Shown: one piece after another, positions 7,400 to 16,055 of the stretch | Layout: each line of letters starts with the position of its first letter | Position numbering within the stretch: position 1 is the first letter of the stretch | Assembly: GCA_018666575.1 (NCBI GenBank) | Contig: JABIYX010000019.1 | Location: forward strand, 1-36,177 | Reading direction: 5' to 3' | DNA from: Methanobacteriota archaeon | GTDB taxonomy: Archaea > Thermoplasmatota > Poseidoniia > Poseidoniales > Poseidoniaceae | Length of the DNA: 36,177 nt | Notes under the pieces: model-generated | Database searches by the model: none | Told to the model about the DNA's origin: nothing | What the model saw: only the letters and a program-made list of their open reading frames with translations | Made by a program: the position numbers and the translations under genes

Positions 7400-8590
7400 A
7401 TGAAATATCTCATCAAAGCTGATATCAAAGTAAACGGAACTGTTCAACGCAAGGACATCATTGGCGCTATTATGGGCCAAACAGAAGGTCTTCTCGGCGA
7501 TGAACTTGAACTTAGAAAATTGCAACGAACTGCTCGTGTCGGGCACGTCGATGTTGAAACGGAAACAAAGGGCGGCAAAGTGCATGGCCTCATTCTCATA
7601 CCAAGTAGTATGGATAACGTTGAAACTGCAATTATTGGATCTGCACTCGAAACAATCGATCGTATTGGTCCATGTCAAGCAAAAATCACTGTCGTAGAAA
7701 TCTCCGACGTTCGTGCAACAAAGCGTACTGCTGTTGTTGACCGTGCAAAGGAACTCTTGCTCCAACTCGTCAATTCTGGCGAGGCTGCTAGCAAGACTGT
7801 TGTCGAAGAAGTTCGCTCGGTCCTAACCGTAGGAACTGCAACAAATTTCCATGGCTTAACATGTGGACCAAATGTTCAGAGTTCCGATTCGCTCATTATT
7901 GTCGAAGGACGTAATGATGTCATCAATCTACTCAACTGTGGTGTGAAGAATGCAATCAGTGCCGATGGCGCTGGAAATATTAAGCAAGAACTCATTGATC
8001 TCGCAAATGGGAAGCAATCCGTTACGCTAGCAATCGATGGAGACCGTGGTGGAGAAATGCTCTTCCGACAACTCCACGCTATCTTGCGTGTTGACTTTGT
8101 CGCGCAAGCACCAACCGGTCAAGAATGGGAACTTCTTCCACAGAAGACCATTACTAAGTCTCTCTCTATGAAAGTCGAAGCTGCCAAGTTTGCAAAGATT
8201 ATGGCGAAGGAAGATAAAGAAGACAAAAAGAAGCACGGCGGCTCAGACAAAGGTGAATGGGCTGAAGAAATGCCTGAAGTCTTCGAGACTGAAGTTGCGC
8301 CAGCTGAAATCCAAGAAATGTTTGACCACCTCGATGGGCTTGGTAAGAACAAGGCCTTGTTTGTCCTATCTGACGGAAGTGTCGGTGAAGAAATGGGTGC
8401 TGCTGGTATTGCTAAGACCGCTTCTGCTACAGAAGGCGTCAAGGTACTCATCATCAACGGACCAGTCAATGAACGCATCCAAGAGATCGCTTCTGAGGCT
8501 TCCATTGAAACTGTTGTAGGAACCAAACCCGGAAAGGGATTCAGCAAAGACGGGGCTGCAAAGTCTTGGTTTTCCGAAATGCACAGATAA
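7400..8590 (+). CDS. dnaG: Archaeal-type DnaG primase
   Basis: A 396-residue archaeal DnaG. MKYLIKADIKVNGTVQRKDI and GAIMGQTEGLLG at the N-terminus are the archaeal DnaG signature. A TOPRIM domain spans about 164-235, with the catalytic Glu in SLIIVEGRND (E169) and the DxD pair in LAIDGDRGGE (D213, D215). The archaeal protein makes RNA primers and is also found with the exosome, where it binds poly(A). The region 250-285 is Lys/Glu/Asp-rich and low-complexity. I start at the ATG at 7400, which matches the family's N-terminus, but the frame is open to 7247 and the only strong ribosome-binding sequence points at CTG 7358, which would add 14 residues. Length is near the usual 400-450. The next gene starts 39 bp downstream. 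Confidence 0.95.
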   Translation: MKYLIKADIKVNGTVQRKDIIGAIMGQTEGLLGDELELRKLQRTARVGHVDVETETKGGKVHGLILIPSSMDNVETAIIGSALETIDRIGPCQAKITVVEISDVRATKRTAVVDRAKELLLQLVNSGEAASKTVVEEVRSVLTVGTATNFHGLTCGPNVQSSDSLIIVEGRNDVINLLNCGVKNAISADGAGNIKQELIDLANGKQSVTLAIDGDRGGEMLFRQLHAILRVDFVAQAPTGQEWELLPQKTITKSLSMKVEAAKFAKIMAKEDKEDKKKHGGSDKGEWAEEMPEVFETEVAPAEIQEMFDHLDGLGKNKALFVLSDGSVGEEMGAAGIAKTASATEGVKVLIINGPVNERIQEIASEASIETVVGTKPGKGFSKDGAAKSWFSEMHR

Positions 8591-8629
8591 TCAGGTACGT
8601 TGATGGTCTGATTGACCTTAGACCTGAGC

Positions 8630-9868
8630 ATGGACACCCTTGTTGAGACGCCTTGGGGCGAAGATTCTGAAGACGAAGAAGTGGTCGAACCGTCCCCTGA
8701 TGTTGAAGAAATCGACGAGATATCAAAGGATGATCCTTTGGAAGAAAAAGAAATTCATGATGTGCTCGCTCTCCCTATTCGTGCTAAACCACTCTTTCTG
8801 AATAACGAGGAAGATGTTGTTGAATTTACATTATCTGAGTCAAAAGATGGTTTAGAATCTGCTTCAATTATCGTTGGAGAAGGGTTGTTTCGGGTTGTCG
8901 AAACAAAAATGCATCAAGATGGAGTTCCACGTATCGATCTAAAGATGGCATTAGACAGTGAAGTCACTGGGTTCCAACATATTGTTGAGAAACCAACAGC
9001 GATCGAAATGGGAGTAAGTGGAGGCCTACTTCTTATTGGATTGATCTTGTGCATCTTTCCGTTTTCTTTTACGATGATTTTGGGTATTGCAACTATCTTA
9101 TTCGGAATTAAATTCGCTCCTAATTATTTAGAACGGCACCGTCTTGTATTTTCTTCCTGTGGAAACACACATGTGTATGAGATCAATCCAATCTACGTCT
9201 TTAAACCAACATTTCGGGCAAGTATGGCCTTAATCGGACCGGCATTAGCAGAATACATGAAAACAGGAGAAATTGATTCCTCCACTATTGATGAATTGCA
9301 TTTAGGTTTGAGAGCTCCGAGTCCTGCACATGAACCACTGCAAATAGCAGCGCCTCCTCAGTTGAATGAACAGATGCCTGTCGGGCCGCCAGCTCTCGTT
9401 GAAATTCCAGTTGCATCATCTTCTCCAATAATGGAAACGACTACTCCTAACATACAAACACAAACTCCAGCAGAAGTCGCACCTACAGAGGGAGAGACTG
9501 TCATAATTCCGGCGCCTCCACAGGCTATTCCGCAGCCAAACCCGCTGCCACCTCCACAGGCTATTCCGCAGCCAAACCCGCTGCCACCTCTACAGGCTAT
9601 TCCGCAGCCAAACCCGCTGCCAACTCCTCAGGCGATTCCACAACCTACTCCATTACCGCCACCACCTCAAATTGTGCCACAACCGACACCACTACCCCTC
9701 CCGCCAGCAATGCTTCCTTCACAGCCATCAATGCAGGGATTTGACACTGCATCCTTACCGTTGGATGCGCCGTTACCAGAAGCGCCTCGGATTCCTGTAG
9801 CTGCTGCTCCTCAAGAGCAAACAATTTCACAGGAAGAACAAGATGCACTAATGGATGAATTACTGTGA
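8630..9868 (+). CDS. Membrane protein with acidic N-terminus and proline-rich repeat tail
   Basis: A 412-residue protein of no family I know. Residues 1-50 are very acidic. About 50-125 looks like a compact beta-rich domain (FTLSESKDGLESASIIVGEG). Two adjacent membrane segments at about 130-165 (GGLLLIGLILCIFPFSF, then MILGIATILFGIKFAP) form a hairpin. From about 220 the chain is disordered and rich in Pro, Gln and Ala, with a 12-residue repeat PQAIPQPNPLPP. The C-terminus ends in an acidic helix (QEEQDALMDELL). Both ends are probably cytoplasmic if the hairpin holds, so the tail could be a tether or docking arm. A TTG at 8612 is an alternative start; I prefer ATG 8630. Its stop directly abuts the stop of the 875-residue convergent gene. 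Confidence 0.65.
   Translation: MDTLVETPWGEDSEDEEVVEPSPDVEEIDEISKDDPLEEKEIHDVLALPIRAKPLFLNNEEDVVEFTLSESKDGLESASIIVGEGLFRVVETKMHQDGVPRIDLKMALDSEVTGFQHIVEKPTAIEMGVSGGLLLIGLILCIFPFSFTMILGIATILFGIKFAPNYLERHRLVFSSCGNTHVYEINPIYVFKPTFRASMALIGPALAEYMKTGEIDSSTIDELHLGLRAPSPAHEPLQIAAPPQLNEQMPVGPPALVEIPVASSSPIMETTTPNIQTQTPAEVAPTEGETVIIPAPPQAIPQPNPLPPPQAIPQPNPLPPLQAIPQPNPLPTPQAIPQPTPLPPPPQIVPQPTPLPLPPAMLPSQPSMQGFDTASLPLDAPLPEAPRIPVAAAPQEQTISQEEQDALMDELL
9515..9664 (+). repeat. 36-bp coding tandem repeat (12-residue Pro-rich unit)
   Basis: The anchor CAGGCTATTCCGCAGCCAAA recurs at 9521, 9557 and 9593, exactly 36 bp apart and almost identical in DNA; a diverged copy starts at 9629 and a more diverged one, offset by an added codon, near 9668. 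The near identity of the first three at DNA level points to recent duplication, while the last two are older. It is in frame and codes PQAIPQPNPLPP. Confidence 0.9.
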
Positions 9869-12496
9869 TCAGTTGATGCCACCTGCGGCATTCAAATCTA
9901 ATGCATCAACAAGTCGTTGAACACTCTTCGTTAAGTCTCCTAGATTCGAGGGAGATGGAAGGGGAAGTGTGTCAGCAGCAAGTGGGACTTTGACTCCTGG
10001 CCCTGGTGTGCGTTGCAATGCATTACCCAATTGTATTGAGTCCTCAAGGAAATTTCCTGTCGCTCCAGAATGACGTGCTTCGAGTCGCATCCGAATCCAT
10101 TGTTGGTATTTCGGTAATACTTGTCCAATCTTATCAATCAGTACTGCGCGTTGGTCGTTTGAATCGTCCTCAAAAGGTAAAAGACGAAGTAAAAGACGGA
10201 ACATTCGGTCAACGCGGACATCTCTCGGTTCAACCCCTACATGCTCTGCAAGCGTTCTTCTGAGATGTTTTGTATCGAGTGCTCCTTGAGCATTAAACGC
10301 CATACCATCGGAAAGGGATAGTCGATCTAAAATGGTTTGAAATGCGTTTAGTAATCGCGGATTAACAGTGGTTTCTACAATTTGTTCTTGTTTTATGGAG
10401 CGTTGTTGAACTGGTTTTTCTTGAGGTTGTTCTATAACGATGGGATTGGAAGGCTGAGTAATGACTTCTTTTTTACTTTCAATTTCTTTTACCGCAGGTT
10501 CTAGGATTTCAGGTTCTGCTTCTTCTTCCATAGCTTCAAGGATTGCTTCTTGTGCATCTTCGAGGGTCGTTTGTGGTTGAATCTTTATTGGCTTTTTTAT
10601 TGGAATTTGATTTCCTTTTTTAGGAAGGAGAACTGGCCTTTGAGTCGGCGCCCATAATGGGTAAGTGAAATCATCGTCTTCGATTGGTCGGCTCGATAAA
10701 TGACGAATAAGGGCAGGAATTTGGGTTTCGATGCCTTTGAGAGATATTGGGTTTCGAATCATCTCAGATATTTCAAGACCTTTTGTCACATCCCTTCGCC
10801 AGTCTAGGGCAGAAAGCCTTCTTTGGATTTTAGAAATGTTGGAAATTACGCCCCTAGAAGATGAAAATTGTTGAATAAATCGTCTCGGATCTGAATCTGC
10901 TAATGCGGCAAGTTCTCCAATATTCCAACCTTGAGACTCGAGTGATTGAAGTTCATGCTGTGCATTGCTAATTATTCTGGAAGAAGAATGTTCAATCTGG
11001 TGGCTTTGTCCTTGTCGTTCTATCGAAGCAATCGCTTGCTCAAAAGAGTGGAGATCGGAGAAATCTGGTTCCTTTGTCGTTTTACCCTCTCTCATGGAAT
11101 GACGCCATTCCCGCTCTAACATACGTCGATGACGGGTATTTCTTAGAGTGCGTTTCTCGATATAGTCTTCCATTTCGGATAGAATCTCTGTACCCAAGTC
11201 TGCTGTTTGAAGAAGGATTGTTCGTTGTTCAACATCTTCTTCGCCACCTAATGAAGTATCAAGATTGAACAATGAATCCATCAATTTAGACGCCTTTTCT
11301 AGATGAGGTGTGTATAATGTGAGCTCTGCTAAAGCAGACCGGGGCTCTTCAGTAGCTTTGTATCGCCAAATGTCCAAGTCGAATCCGTATTGTTCCCAGT
11401 GTTCAATAATTGAAGCAGTCTGAAGTTCAAGGTTTGTCCATTCTTGTTCTAGCTCCTCTATTTTCTCAAGAAATGTTTCTGTGTGCTCAAGTTTACCAGC
11501 AATATTCTGGATTTCGTTATTCTCTAATTCCCAGGATTTGGAAATCATCTCCCATCGTTCCATAGCAGTAGAGTGAATATTGAACGATTGTTCAATCTCT
11601 GGCAACATATGCTCCCACTCAAGTAATTCAGACGGTTCAATTCGAGTGGTTGAATGATAAGTGAATCCCAAGTTGTTCCAATTTGCTAGAATTCCATTCA
11701 TTTCTGCAAGACGTTCTTTGAGATGGTGAGTGATTGTCTGGATATTCTTCTCAATCTTTTCCATCGATTCTGAATCCTCAATTTCAAGATCATGTGCTCG
11801 TTTTTCCAGTTTTTCAGAGAGTATTGGGTCGAAGGGTTGAATGGAGTTTTTTATCTCTAGCAAAATGTATTCTTTGCGATCGGAAATTGTTTGATAGTGT
11901 TCTACCTTCGAAAGTTGTTCGATAAAATTCCCTTTTGGTTTCTCGATATCGAACCCTTGTTTGAGCAAGGTAGATACTGCTTCATCCAACATTAGTCGCT
12001 GTCGTGCTTCGCTTTCTTCTATTTTGGAAACTTCATGAAGTATTTCCTCATAGGTTTCGGGTTCTGCTAAGAATGGTGTCAACAGTTGTATTGCAGGCCA
12101 ACTCGATTCATCAAATGATGAAAATTTTTCCAACAAATCCCAATATTGATTCTCTTTCTGATGATCTGAAATCCATAGAGCATGGTATCGAAAACAAGCG
12201 GACTCCCATGGTAAATTTGTTGCACTCCATTCAACAAATTCACGTTCGACATCTTCTGTATTGAAGGGATTTGTTAGGCGGTCTCGATAAACGTCCTCCA
12301 CCTCTGCTAAAACTAGTCGCTTTCTCAATGTTTCACATCGATGAATAATTGCTTCTACATCAGCGATATCGGACAATCTGATACTCCCATTGAAATGATT
12401 TGAAATCGCTTCGTAGTCATATCCATTATCGGACCACGACGAGGCATATTCCTCTAAATCCTTGAAAGATGAAGAAGTTGTCTCATCGCTCGACAT
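9869..12496 (-). CDS. Large helical protein with diverged internal repeats (875 aa)
   Basis: An 875-residue, acidic, mostly helical soluble protein with no signal peptide or membrane segment. I recognise no family. A loose motif, aromatic or leucine helix then G-[FYW]-[DTN] followed by two helices, recurs near residues 21, 176, 271, 366 and 517 (WSDNGYDYEA, LLKQGFDIEK, WNNLGFTYHS, WEQYGFDLDI, LESQGWNIGE). A disordered, Pro- and Glu-rich linker runs about 600-700, and a compact C-terminal domain about 705-800 (NPRLLNAFQTILDRLSLSDG). Trp-rich helical repeats suggest a scaffold or a coiled-coil rod. It is divergent from the TPR gene and directly convergent with the Pro-rich membrane protein, so the three may act together, which is inference. 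Confidence 0.7.
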   Translation of the reverse strand: MSSDETTSSSFKDLEEYASSWSDNGYDYEAISNHFNGSIRLSDIADVEAIIHRCETLRKRLVLAEVEDVYRDRLTNPFNTEDVEREFVEWSATNLPWESACFRYHALWISDHQKENQYWDLLEKFSSFDESSWPAIQLLTPFLAEPETYEEILHEVSKIEESEARQRLMLDEAVSTLLKQGFDIEKPKGNFIEQLSKVEHYQTISDRKEYILLEIKNSIQPFDPILSEKLEKRAHDLEIEDSESMEKIEKNIQTITHHLKERLAEMNGILANWNNLGFTYHSTTRIEPSELLEWEHMLPEIEQSFNIHSTAMERWEMISKSWELENNEIQNIAGKLEHTETFLEKIEELEQEWTNLELQTASIIEHWEQYGFDLDIWRYKATEEPRSALAELTLYTPHLEKASKLMDSLFNLDTSLGGEEDVEQRTILLQTADLGTEILSEMEDYIEKRTLRNTRHRRMLEREWRHSMREGKTTKEPDFSDLHSFEQAIASIERQGQSHQIEHSSSRIISNAQHELQSLESQGWNIGELAALADSDPRRFIQQFSSSRGVISNISKIQRRLSALDWRRDVTKGLEISEMIRNPISLKGIETQIPALIRHLSSRPIEDDDFTYPLWAPTQRPVLLPKKGNQIPIKKPIKIQPQTTLEDAQEAILEAMEEEAEPEILEPAVKEIESKKEVITQPSNPIVIEQPQEKPVQQRSIKQEQIVETTVNPRLLNAFQTILDRLSLSDGMAFNAQGALDTKHLRRTLAEHVGVEPRDVRVDRMFRLLLRLLPFEDDSNDQRAVLIDKIGQVLPKYQQWIRMRLEARHSGATGNFLEDSIQLGNALQRTPGPGVKVPLAADTLPLPSPSNLGDLTKSVQRLVDALDLNAAGGIN

Positions 12497-12666
12497 GGGT
12501 TCACCTATCGTAGCAAAATACGGCTTAGTCTTTCAATGTGAGCCGTCTTTTGATGGTATTTTGTTGAAATGAGAGGGGCTGGAGATGGGCGGGCCCTTCC
12601 AAAAACGACATATGAACTGTCAATTATACCGCAGGACATAAAGGCAGACTGTGTGCTTTCAGAGTA
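12497..12666. promoter_or_regulatory. Divergent promoter region between the 875-aa and TPR genes
   Basis: CAAAATAC (12514-12521) and GTATTTTG (12556-12563) form an 8-bp inverted repeat, with CGGC and GCCG as inner arms. Read on the minus strand, the left arm is a TATA-like GTATTTTG about 20 bp before the ATG at 12496. An ACATAAAG at about 12634 lies 30 bp before the ATG at 12667. A regulator acting on both genes is possible but not shown. Confidence 0.35.
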
Positions 12667-14952
12667 ATGGAACCAATATCAATTACTTTGTTCAGTCTAT
12701 TCATCATAACTGGATGTGGGCTTGGATGGCAGATTTTTGCTGCTCGGGAGGCCCTTCAAGCAGTTGTTGATCGCACAATGGTTCTCTCTGAATCTCAAGG
12801 AGCGCATGCAAAGCAAACAACAGAGGCTGTATCTGCTCTTCAAGATAAAATTCAATCCTATGATGCCTTGATTCAAGCTTTGCGTTCAACTCAACCTGAA
12901 ATTGATAGTGGGGTTGATGCTTTTCAAAATATTCAGAATTTAAAAATCGAAGAAGAAGACCCACTCAGTTCATCGATTACTGCAATTAAATCTGTTTGTT
13001 CAATAATCTCGGTATCAGAAATTACCCCTGATCTAACCGTTATGCAAACCTCTCTTGCTGATCGTTTATTCGGAGTGTTAGAATCACGAGAAATATCTGC
13101 AGAAGCATTGCACTTAGATGGTCGCCAAGCACTTCAACTCGGAATATGCGCACTTCACCTTCAAAAATTAGATTGGGCGTCTGCTGCATTCGGAACTGCT
13201 CATCAATCCTTACCAGGTAACGACATTGTACTACAGGGATTGGAACAAATTGCTCTACTCAAATCAGATGAAGTACTACGTCAGCATTGGCTTGAAGCCA
13301 GATTGCGTAATGATCCCGACAATCCTGAATTGTTGAGAACCCAAGCACACATCCTTGTTCGTCAAGGAGACGAAGGTGCTGAAAAGGCTGTTCGTCGATT
13401 GGAGGCCTTAGGTGTTGACACTCCCGCTGACCGCTCTCTTCTGTCAGGACTTCGACATCGTGCAGGCTCTCCAAATGAGGCGATTGAAGCAATCGAGCAG
13501 GCACTGGAAGAAGACAATCAAAAACCCGATTATTGGCTCCATTATGCTCTCCTATTGAGGGGAGAAGGGGAGAATGAACGTTCTTTGGAGGCCGTTGACA
13601 GTTGCTTAAATCTTGATCGGCAGGTTGGAGATGCGTGGGCTCTTCGAGCAGAACTCCTCAGCACCCGTAACGGTCGTGAGGCTGAGGCGTTGAAAGCTGC
13701 TATTCACGCTGTTGCGCTTGAATGTGGTGGTGCAAAAATCATCCTATTGAAGGCAGACCTTCTAGCAGAAAGTGGTGATTTAATTGGTTCTGAAACATGT
13801 CTTGAACAGGCTGTCGAGAAATATCCAATGGATCCTGAATTACGCAGTATTGTAGCCTCGAGAAGATTGGCAGAAGGTCGAATTGATGCGGCCCAGGCAT
13901 TGCTTGATAATACGCCGCAAATAATTGATCATCCTGAACTTCATATCGTAGAGGGCCGACTTCATCTTGCTCGAGCCGATCGAACAAGAGATGGAACTGG
14001 TGAGACTGATAAACTTCTACTTTCTTCTGCAATTGAGTCATTCAACGCAGCGTTGTCTATGAATAGAGAACTTGGGGTTGCATGGCTGGGGCTTGCTCGA
14101 ACACAACGATTGTTGAAGAATACTGATGAAGCCAACGAGTCTCTTGTTCGTGCACGAAGATTGTTAGGTGACACTGAAGCATCTGTATCTGTAGAATCTG
14201 CACTTCTTGCAATTGATATGGATGACTTGAATGCTGCTACTCGCTACATTGATGCTGCTGGAATCCAAGGAACTAGCACGACAATTTCGTATGTTCGAGG
14301 GAATATTGCAATTCGACTCGGAGAACTTGATCGGGCTGTCAGTCTTTACAATGAAGTCCTAGAGGAGAATCCTAAGCATATTCGAGCCCGTCTAAATCGT
14401 ATCAGTTGTCATTTAGCATTGAATCAAGCAGTCGAAGCAAAAAGCGATGCTGTGACGCTTCTTTCTCTCGCTCCTGAATTAACTGTTGCAGTGTTCGCGC
14501 GTGCTGATGCTCAATCGAGACTCGGTGAATGGGAGGATGCGAAAGATGGGTTCAAGACTGTTATAGAAAAAGCGCCTCATCACCATCAAGCGCTTACCAA
14601 ACTTGCAGCATGTTACATCGCTCTTGATCGACATGAACGCGCTGAAGCACCTCTAAACGAGGCTCTTCGTATCGCCCCGGAATTTAGTGATGCATGGCAT
14701 CAACGAGGGTTGCTCTATCTTGAATGGGATCGACTAGAAAATGCCCTTGGAGACTTTGAAGCCGCTATTCGTGCCGACGGAAACCACCTTGAAGCAAGAC
14801 TTCGTGCTGCTGCAATCCATCATACTCATGGAAAAGTCGACATGGCTTCCGCTGCTTGGAGAGGGATACTTGCAATTGAGCCCGACCACCCAGTGGCTCG
14901 AGCGAGACTCAATGAATGTGAGCAGCAGTTGGCAACAACAACCACACGATGA
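12667..14952 (+). CDS. Membrane-anchored tetratricopeptide-repeat (TPR) protein
   Basis: A 761-residue protein with one N-terminal hydrophobic helix (ITLFSLFIITGCGLGWQIF, about 5-24), a coiled-coil linker of about 30-75 (Gln/Ala-rich), then a long chain of TPR helix pairs to the end. The TPR consensus is clearest at the C-terminus: HERAEAPLNEALRIAPEFSD, AWHQRGLLYLEWDRLENALG and DFEAAIRADGNHLEARLRAA, with the usual W/Y-G/A-A-P spacing of 34 residues. TPR arrays bind other proteins; the partner is unknown. The cysteine in ITGCG resembles a lipobox but is too early and followed by hydrophobic residues, so an uncleaved anchor is likelier. It is divergent from the 875-residue helical protein gene. 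Confidence 0.85.
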   Translation: MEPISITLFSLFIITGCGLGWQIFAAREALQAVVDRTMVLSESQGAHAKQTTEAVSALQDKIQSYDALIQALRSTQPEIDSGVDAFQNIQNLKIEEEDPLSSSITAIKSVCSIISVSEITPDLTVMQTSLADRLFGVLESREISAEALHLDGRQALQLGICALHLQKLDWASAAFGTAHQSLPGNDIVLQGLEQIALLKSDEVLRQHWLEARLRNDPDNPELLRTQAHILVRQGDEGAEKAVRRLEALGVDTPADRSLLSGLRHRAGSPNEAIEAIEQALEEDNQKPDYWLHYALLLRGEGENERSLEAVDSCLNLDRQVGDAWALRAELLSTRNGREAEALKAAIHAVALECGGAKIILLKADLLAESGDLIGSETCLEQAVEKYPMDPELRSIVASRRLAEGRIDAAQALLDNTPQIIDHPELHIVEGRLHLARADRTRDGTGETDKLLLSSAIESFNAALSMNRELGVAWLGLARTQRLLKNTDEANESLVRARRLLGDTEASVSVESALLAIDMDDLNAATRYIDAAGIQGTSTTISYVRGNIAIRLGELDRAVSLYNEVLEENPKHIRARLNRISCHLALNQAVEAKSDAVTLLSLAPELTVAVFARADAQSRLGEWEDAKDGFKTVIEKAPHHHQALTKLAACYIALDRHERAEAPLNEALRIAPEFSDAWHQRGLLYLEWDRLENALGDFEAAIRADGNHLEARLRAAAIHHTHGKVDMASAAWRGILAIEPDHPVARARLNECEQQLATTTTR

Positions 14953-14960
14953 AAAGCGAA

Positions 14961-14977
14961 GACCTAAGAATTAGGTC
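14961..14977. repeat. Perfect 7-bp inverted repeat before the redoxin gene
   Basis: GACCTAA and TTAGGTC are perfect arms around GAA in the 39 bp between the TPR stop and the redoxin ATG. No T-run follows, so it is not an obvious terminator; it could be an operator or an RNA hairpin. Confidence 0.5.
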
Positions 14978-14991
14978 GTCAGGCACGTAGT

Positions 14992-15531
14992 ATGACCCTT
15001 CAAGTTGGAGACAAAGCGCCTGATTATTCACTGAAAAACTCAAACCTAGAAGTAGGCGGAGAAACACTTTCACTCTCAAATTCCTTGAATGAGAACGGCT
15101 GTGTTGTCGTATTCGAATGCAATCATTGCCCATACGTCGTTGCTAGCGTAGACCGAATTAACGCCATGTCTGACTACTGCAGCGAGCGAGAGATTGGGTT
15201 TGTCGGGATTAATTCAAATGACCCTGTTAATTATCCTGCGGATTCGTTTGAAAATATGGTAAAGCGTGCTCAGAAAGGCATGCCATATCCATACCTCCAT
15301 GACCCAACGCAGGTAACTGCAACAGCATGGGGTGCAGAAAGAACTCCAGAATTTTTCTTGTTAAATTCAGAAGGCATTGTCGTATATCATGGACGCATGG
15401 ACGATAGTCCTCGAGATCCTACACAGGTTACAACATCTGAATTGAAAGATGCTATTGATGCAATGGTTTCTGGCGTTACCCCTGCAGTAGTTTCAACTGA
15501 ATCAATCGGTTGTTCTGTTAAGTGGAAGTGA
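14992..15531 (+). CDS. Redoxin / thioredoxin-like protein (AhpC-TSA superfamily)
   Basis: A 179-residue cytoplasmic redoxin. LQVGDKAPDYSLKN is the normal AhpC/TSA start. VFECNHCPYVVASV holds the active-site pair C43 and C46 in a CNHC motif, typical of the redoxin group whose members carry (F/M)xCNHCPYV rather than the thioredoxin WCGPC. TPEFFLLNSEGIVVYHGRMDD is the cis-Pro strand, and the end SIGCSVKWK is shared by this subgroup. It probably reduces disulfides or peroxides; the substrate is unknown. The following gene begins four bases after its stop, so the two form an operon. Confidence 0.9.
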   Translation: MTLQVGDKAPDYSLKNSNLEVGGETLSLSNSLNENGCVVVFECNHCPYVVASVDRINAMSDYCSEREIGFVGINSNDPVNYPADSFENMVKRAQKGMPYPYLHDPTQVTATAWGAERTPEFFLLNSEGIVVYHGRMDDSPRDPTQVTTSELKDAIDAMVSGVTPAVVSTESIGCSVKWK

Positions 15532-15535
15532 TGAT

Positions 15536-16054
15536 TTGAGCGGTTGCATTCGTCAATGTGACTGGGATGATTATGACGTGTGTAGAAGCTGTGGAACCGA
15601 CTATTCCCCTCCAAAAACCGAAACTCCTCCAAAGAAACTCAGACCGTTTCACCTTGCCTTTCCAGTAGATGATCTCACCTCAGCAAAGAAATTCTACACC
15701 GAAGTCCTTGGTTGCTCAATCGGTAGGGAAAAGGAAGAGTCGTGTGTTTTCAACTTCTATGGTCATCAAATAGTGGCTCATAAAGTAACTGAAATGCCCG
15801 ATGTTTCGGTTAGTCCCGTTGATGGAAAGGAAATACCAGCATTGCATTTTGGCCTCGTAATGGAATGGGAAGATTGGCATCAATTGAAAAATAAATTAGA
15901 ATCAAATCATACTGAATTCGTAATCGGCCCTTATACACGTTATGAAAATCAACCAGGTTCACAAGCCACGATGTTCGTCAAAGATCCATCTGGAAATCAT
16001 CTGGAATTCAAATCATTCAAAGATGATAACGCTATATTCGACACATCTTGGTAA
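15536..16054 (+). CDS. VOC-family (glyoxalase-like) protein with N-terminal cysteine motif
   Basis: A 172-residue protein. From about residue 36 a vicinal-oxygen-chelate domain is clear: RPFHLAFPVDDLTSAKKFYT, EVLGC, NFYGHQIVAHK and DPSGNHLEFKSF. These carry the metal-ligand positions expected for the fold (His in PFHLAF, His in YGHQ, Glu in LEFK). Such proteins include glyoxalases, dioxygenases and resistance proteins; this subgroup has no assigned reaction that I know. Before it are C4, C8, C16 and C19 (CIRQC...CRSC), a possible zinc site unusual for the family. It has no ATG: the TTG at 15536, four bases after the redoxin stop, is the only start that keeps the domain whole. Confidence 0.8.
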   Translation: MSGCIRQCDWDDYDVCRSCGTDYSPPKTETPPKKLRPFHLAFPVDDLTSAKKFYTEVLGCSIGREKEESCVFNFYGHQIVAHKVTEMPDVSVSPVDGKEIPALHFGLVMEWEDWHQLKNKLESNHTEFVIGPYTRYENQPGSQATMFVKDPSGNHLEFKSFKDDNAIFDTSW

Positions 16055-16055
16055 T

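Noticed and set aside
9515-9700. CRISPR-like array
   Set aside because: The 36-bp units adjoin with no spacers and are in frame within a coding sequence.
12703-12738. Lipobox in the TPR protein (ITGCG)
   Set aside because: The residues after the Cys continue as a hydrophobic helix and there is no charged start, so a lipoprotein cleavage site is unlikely.
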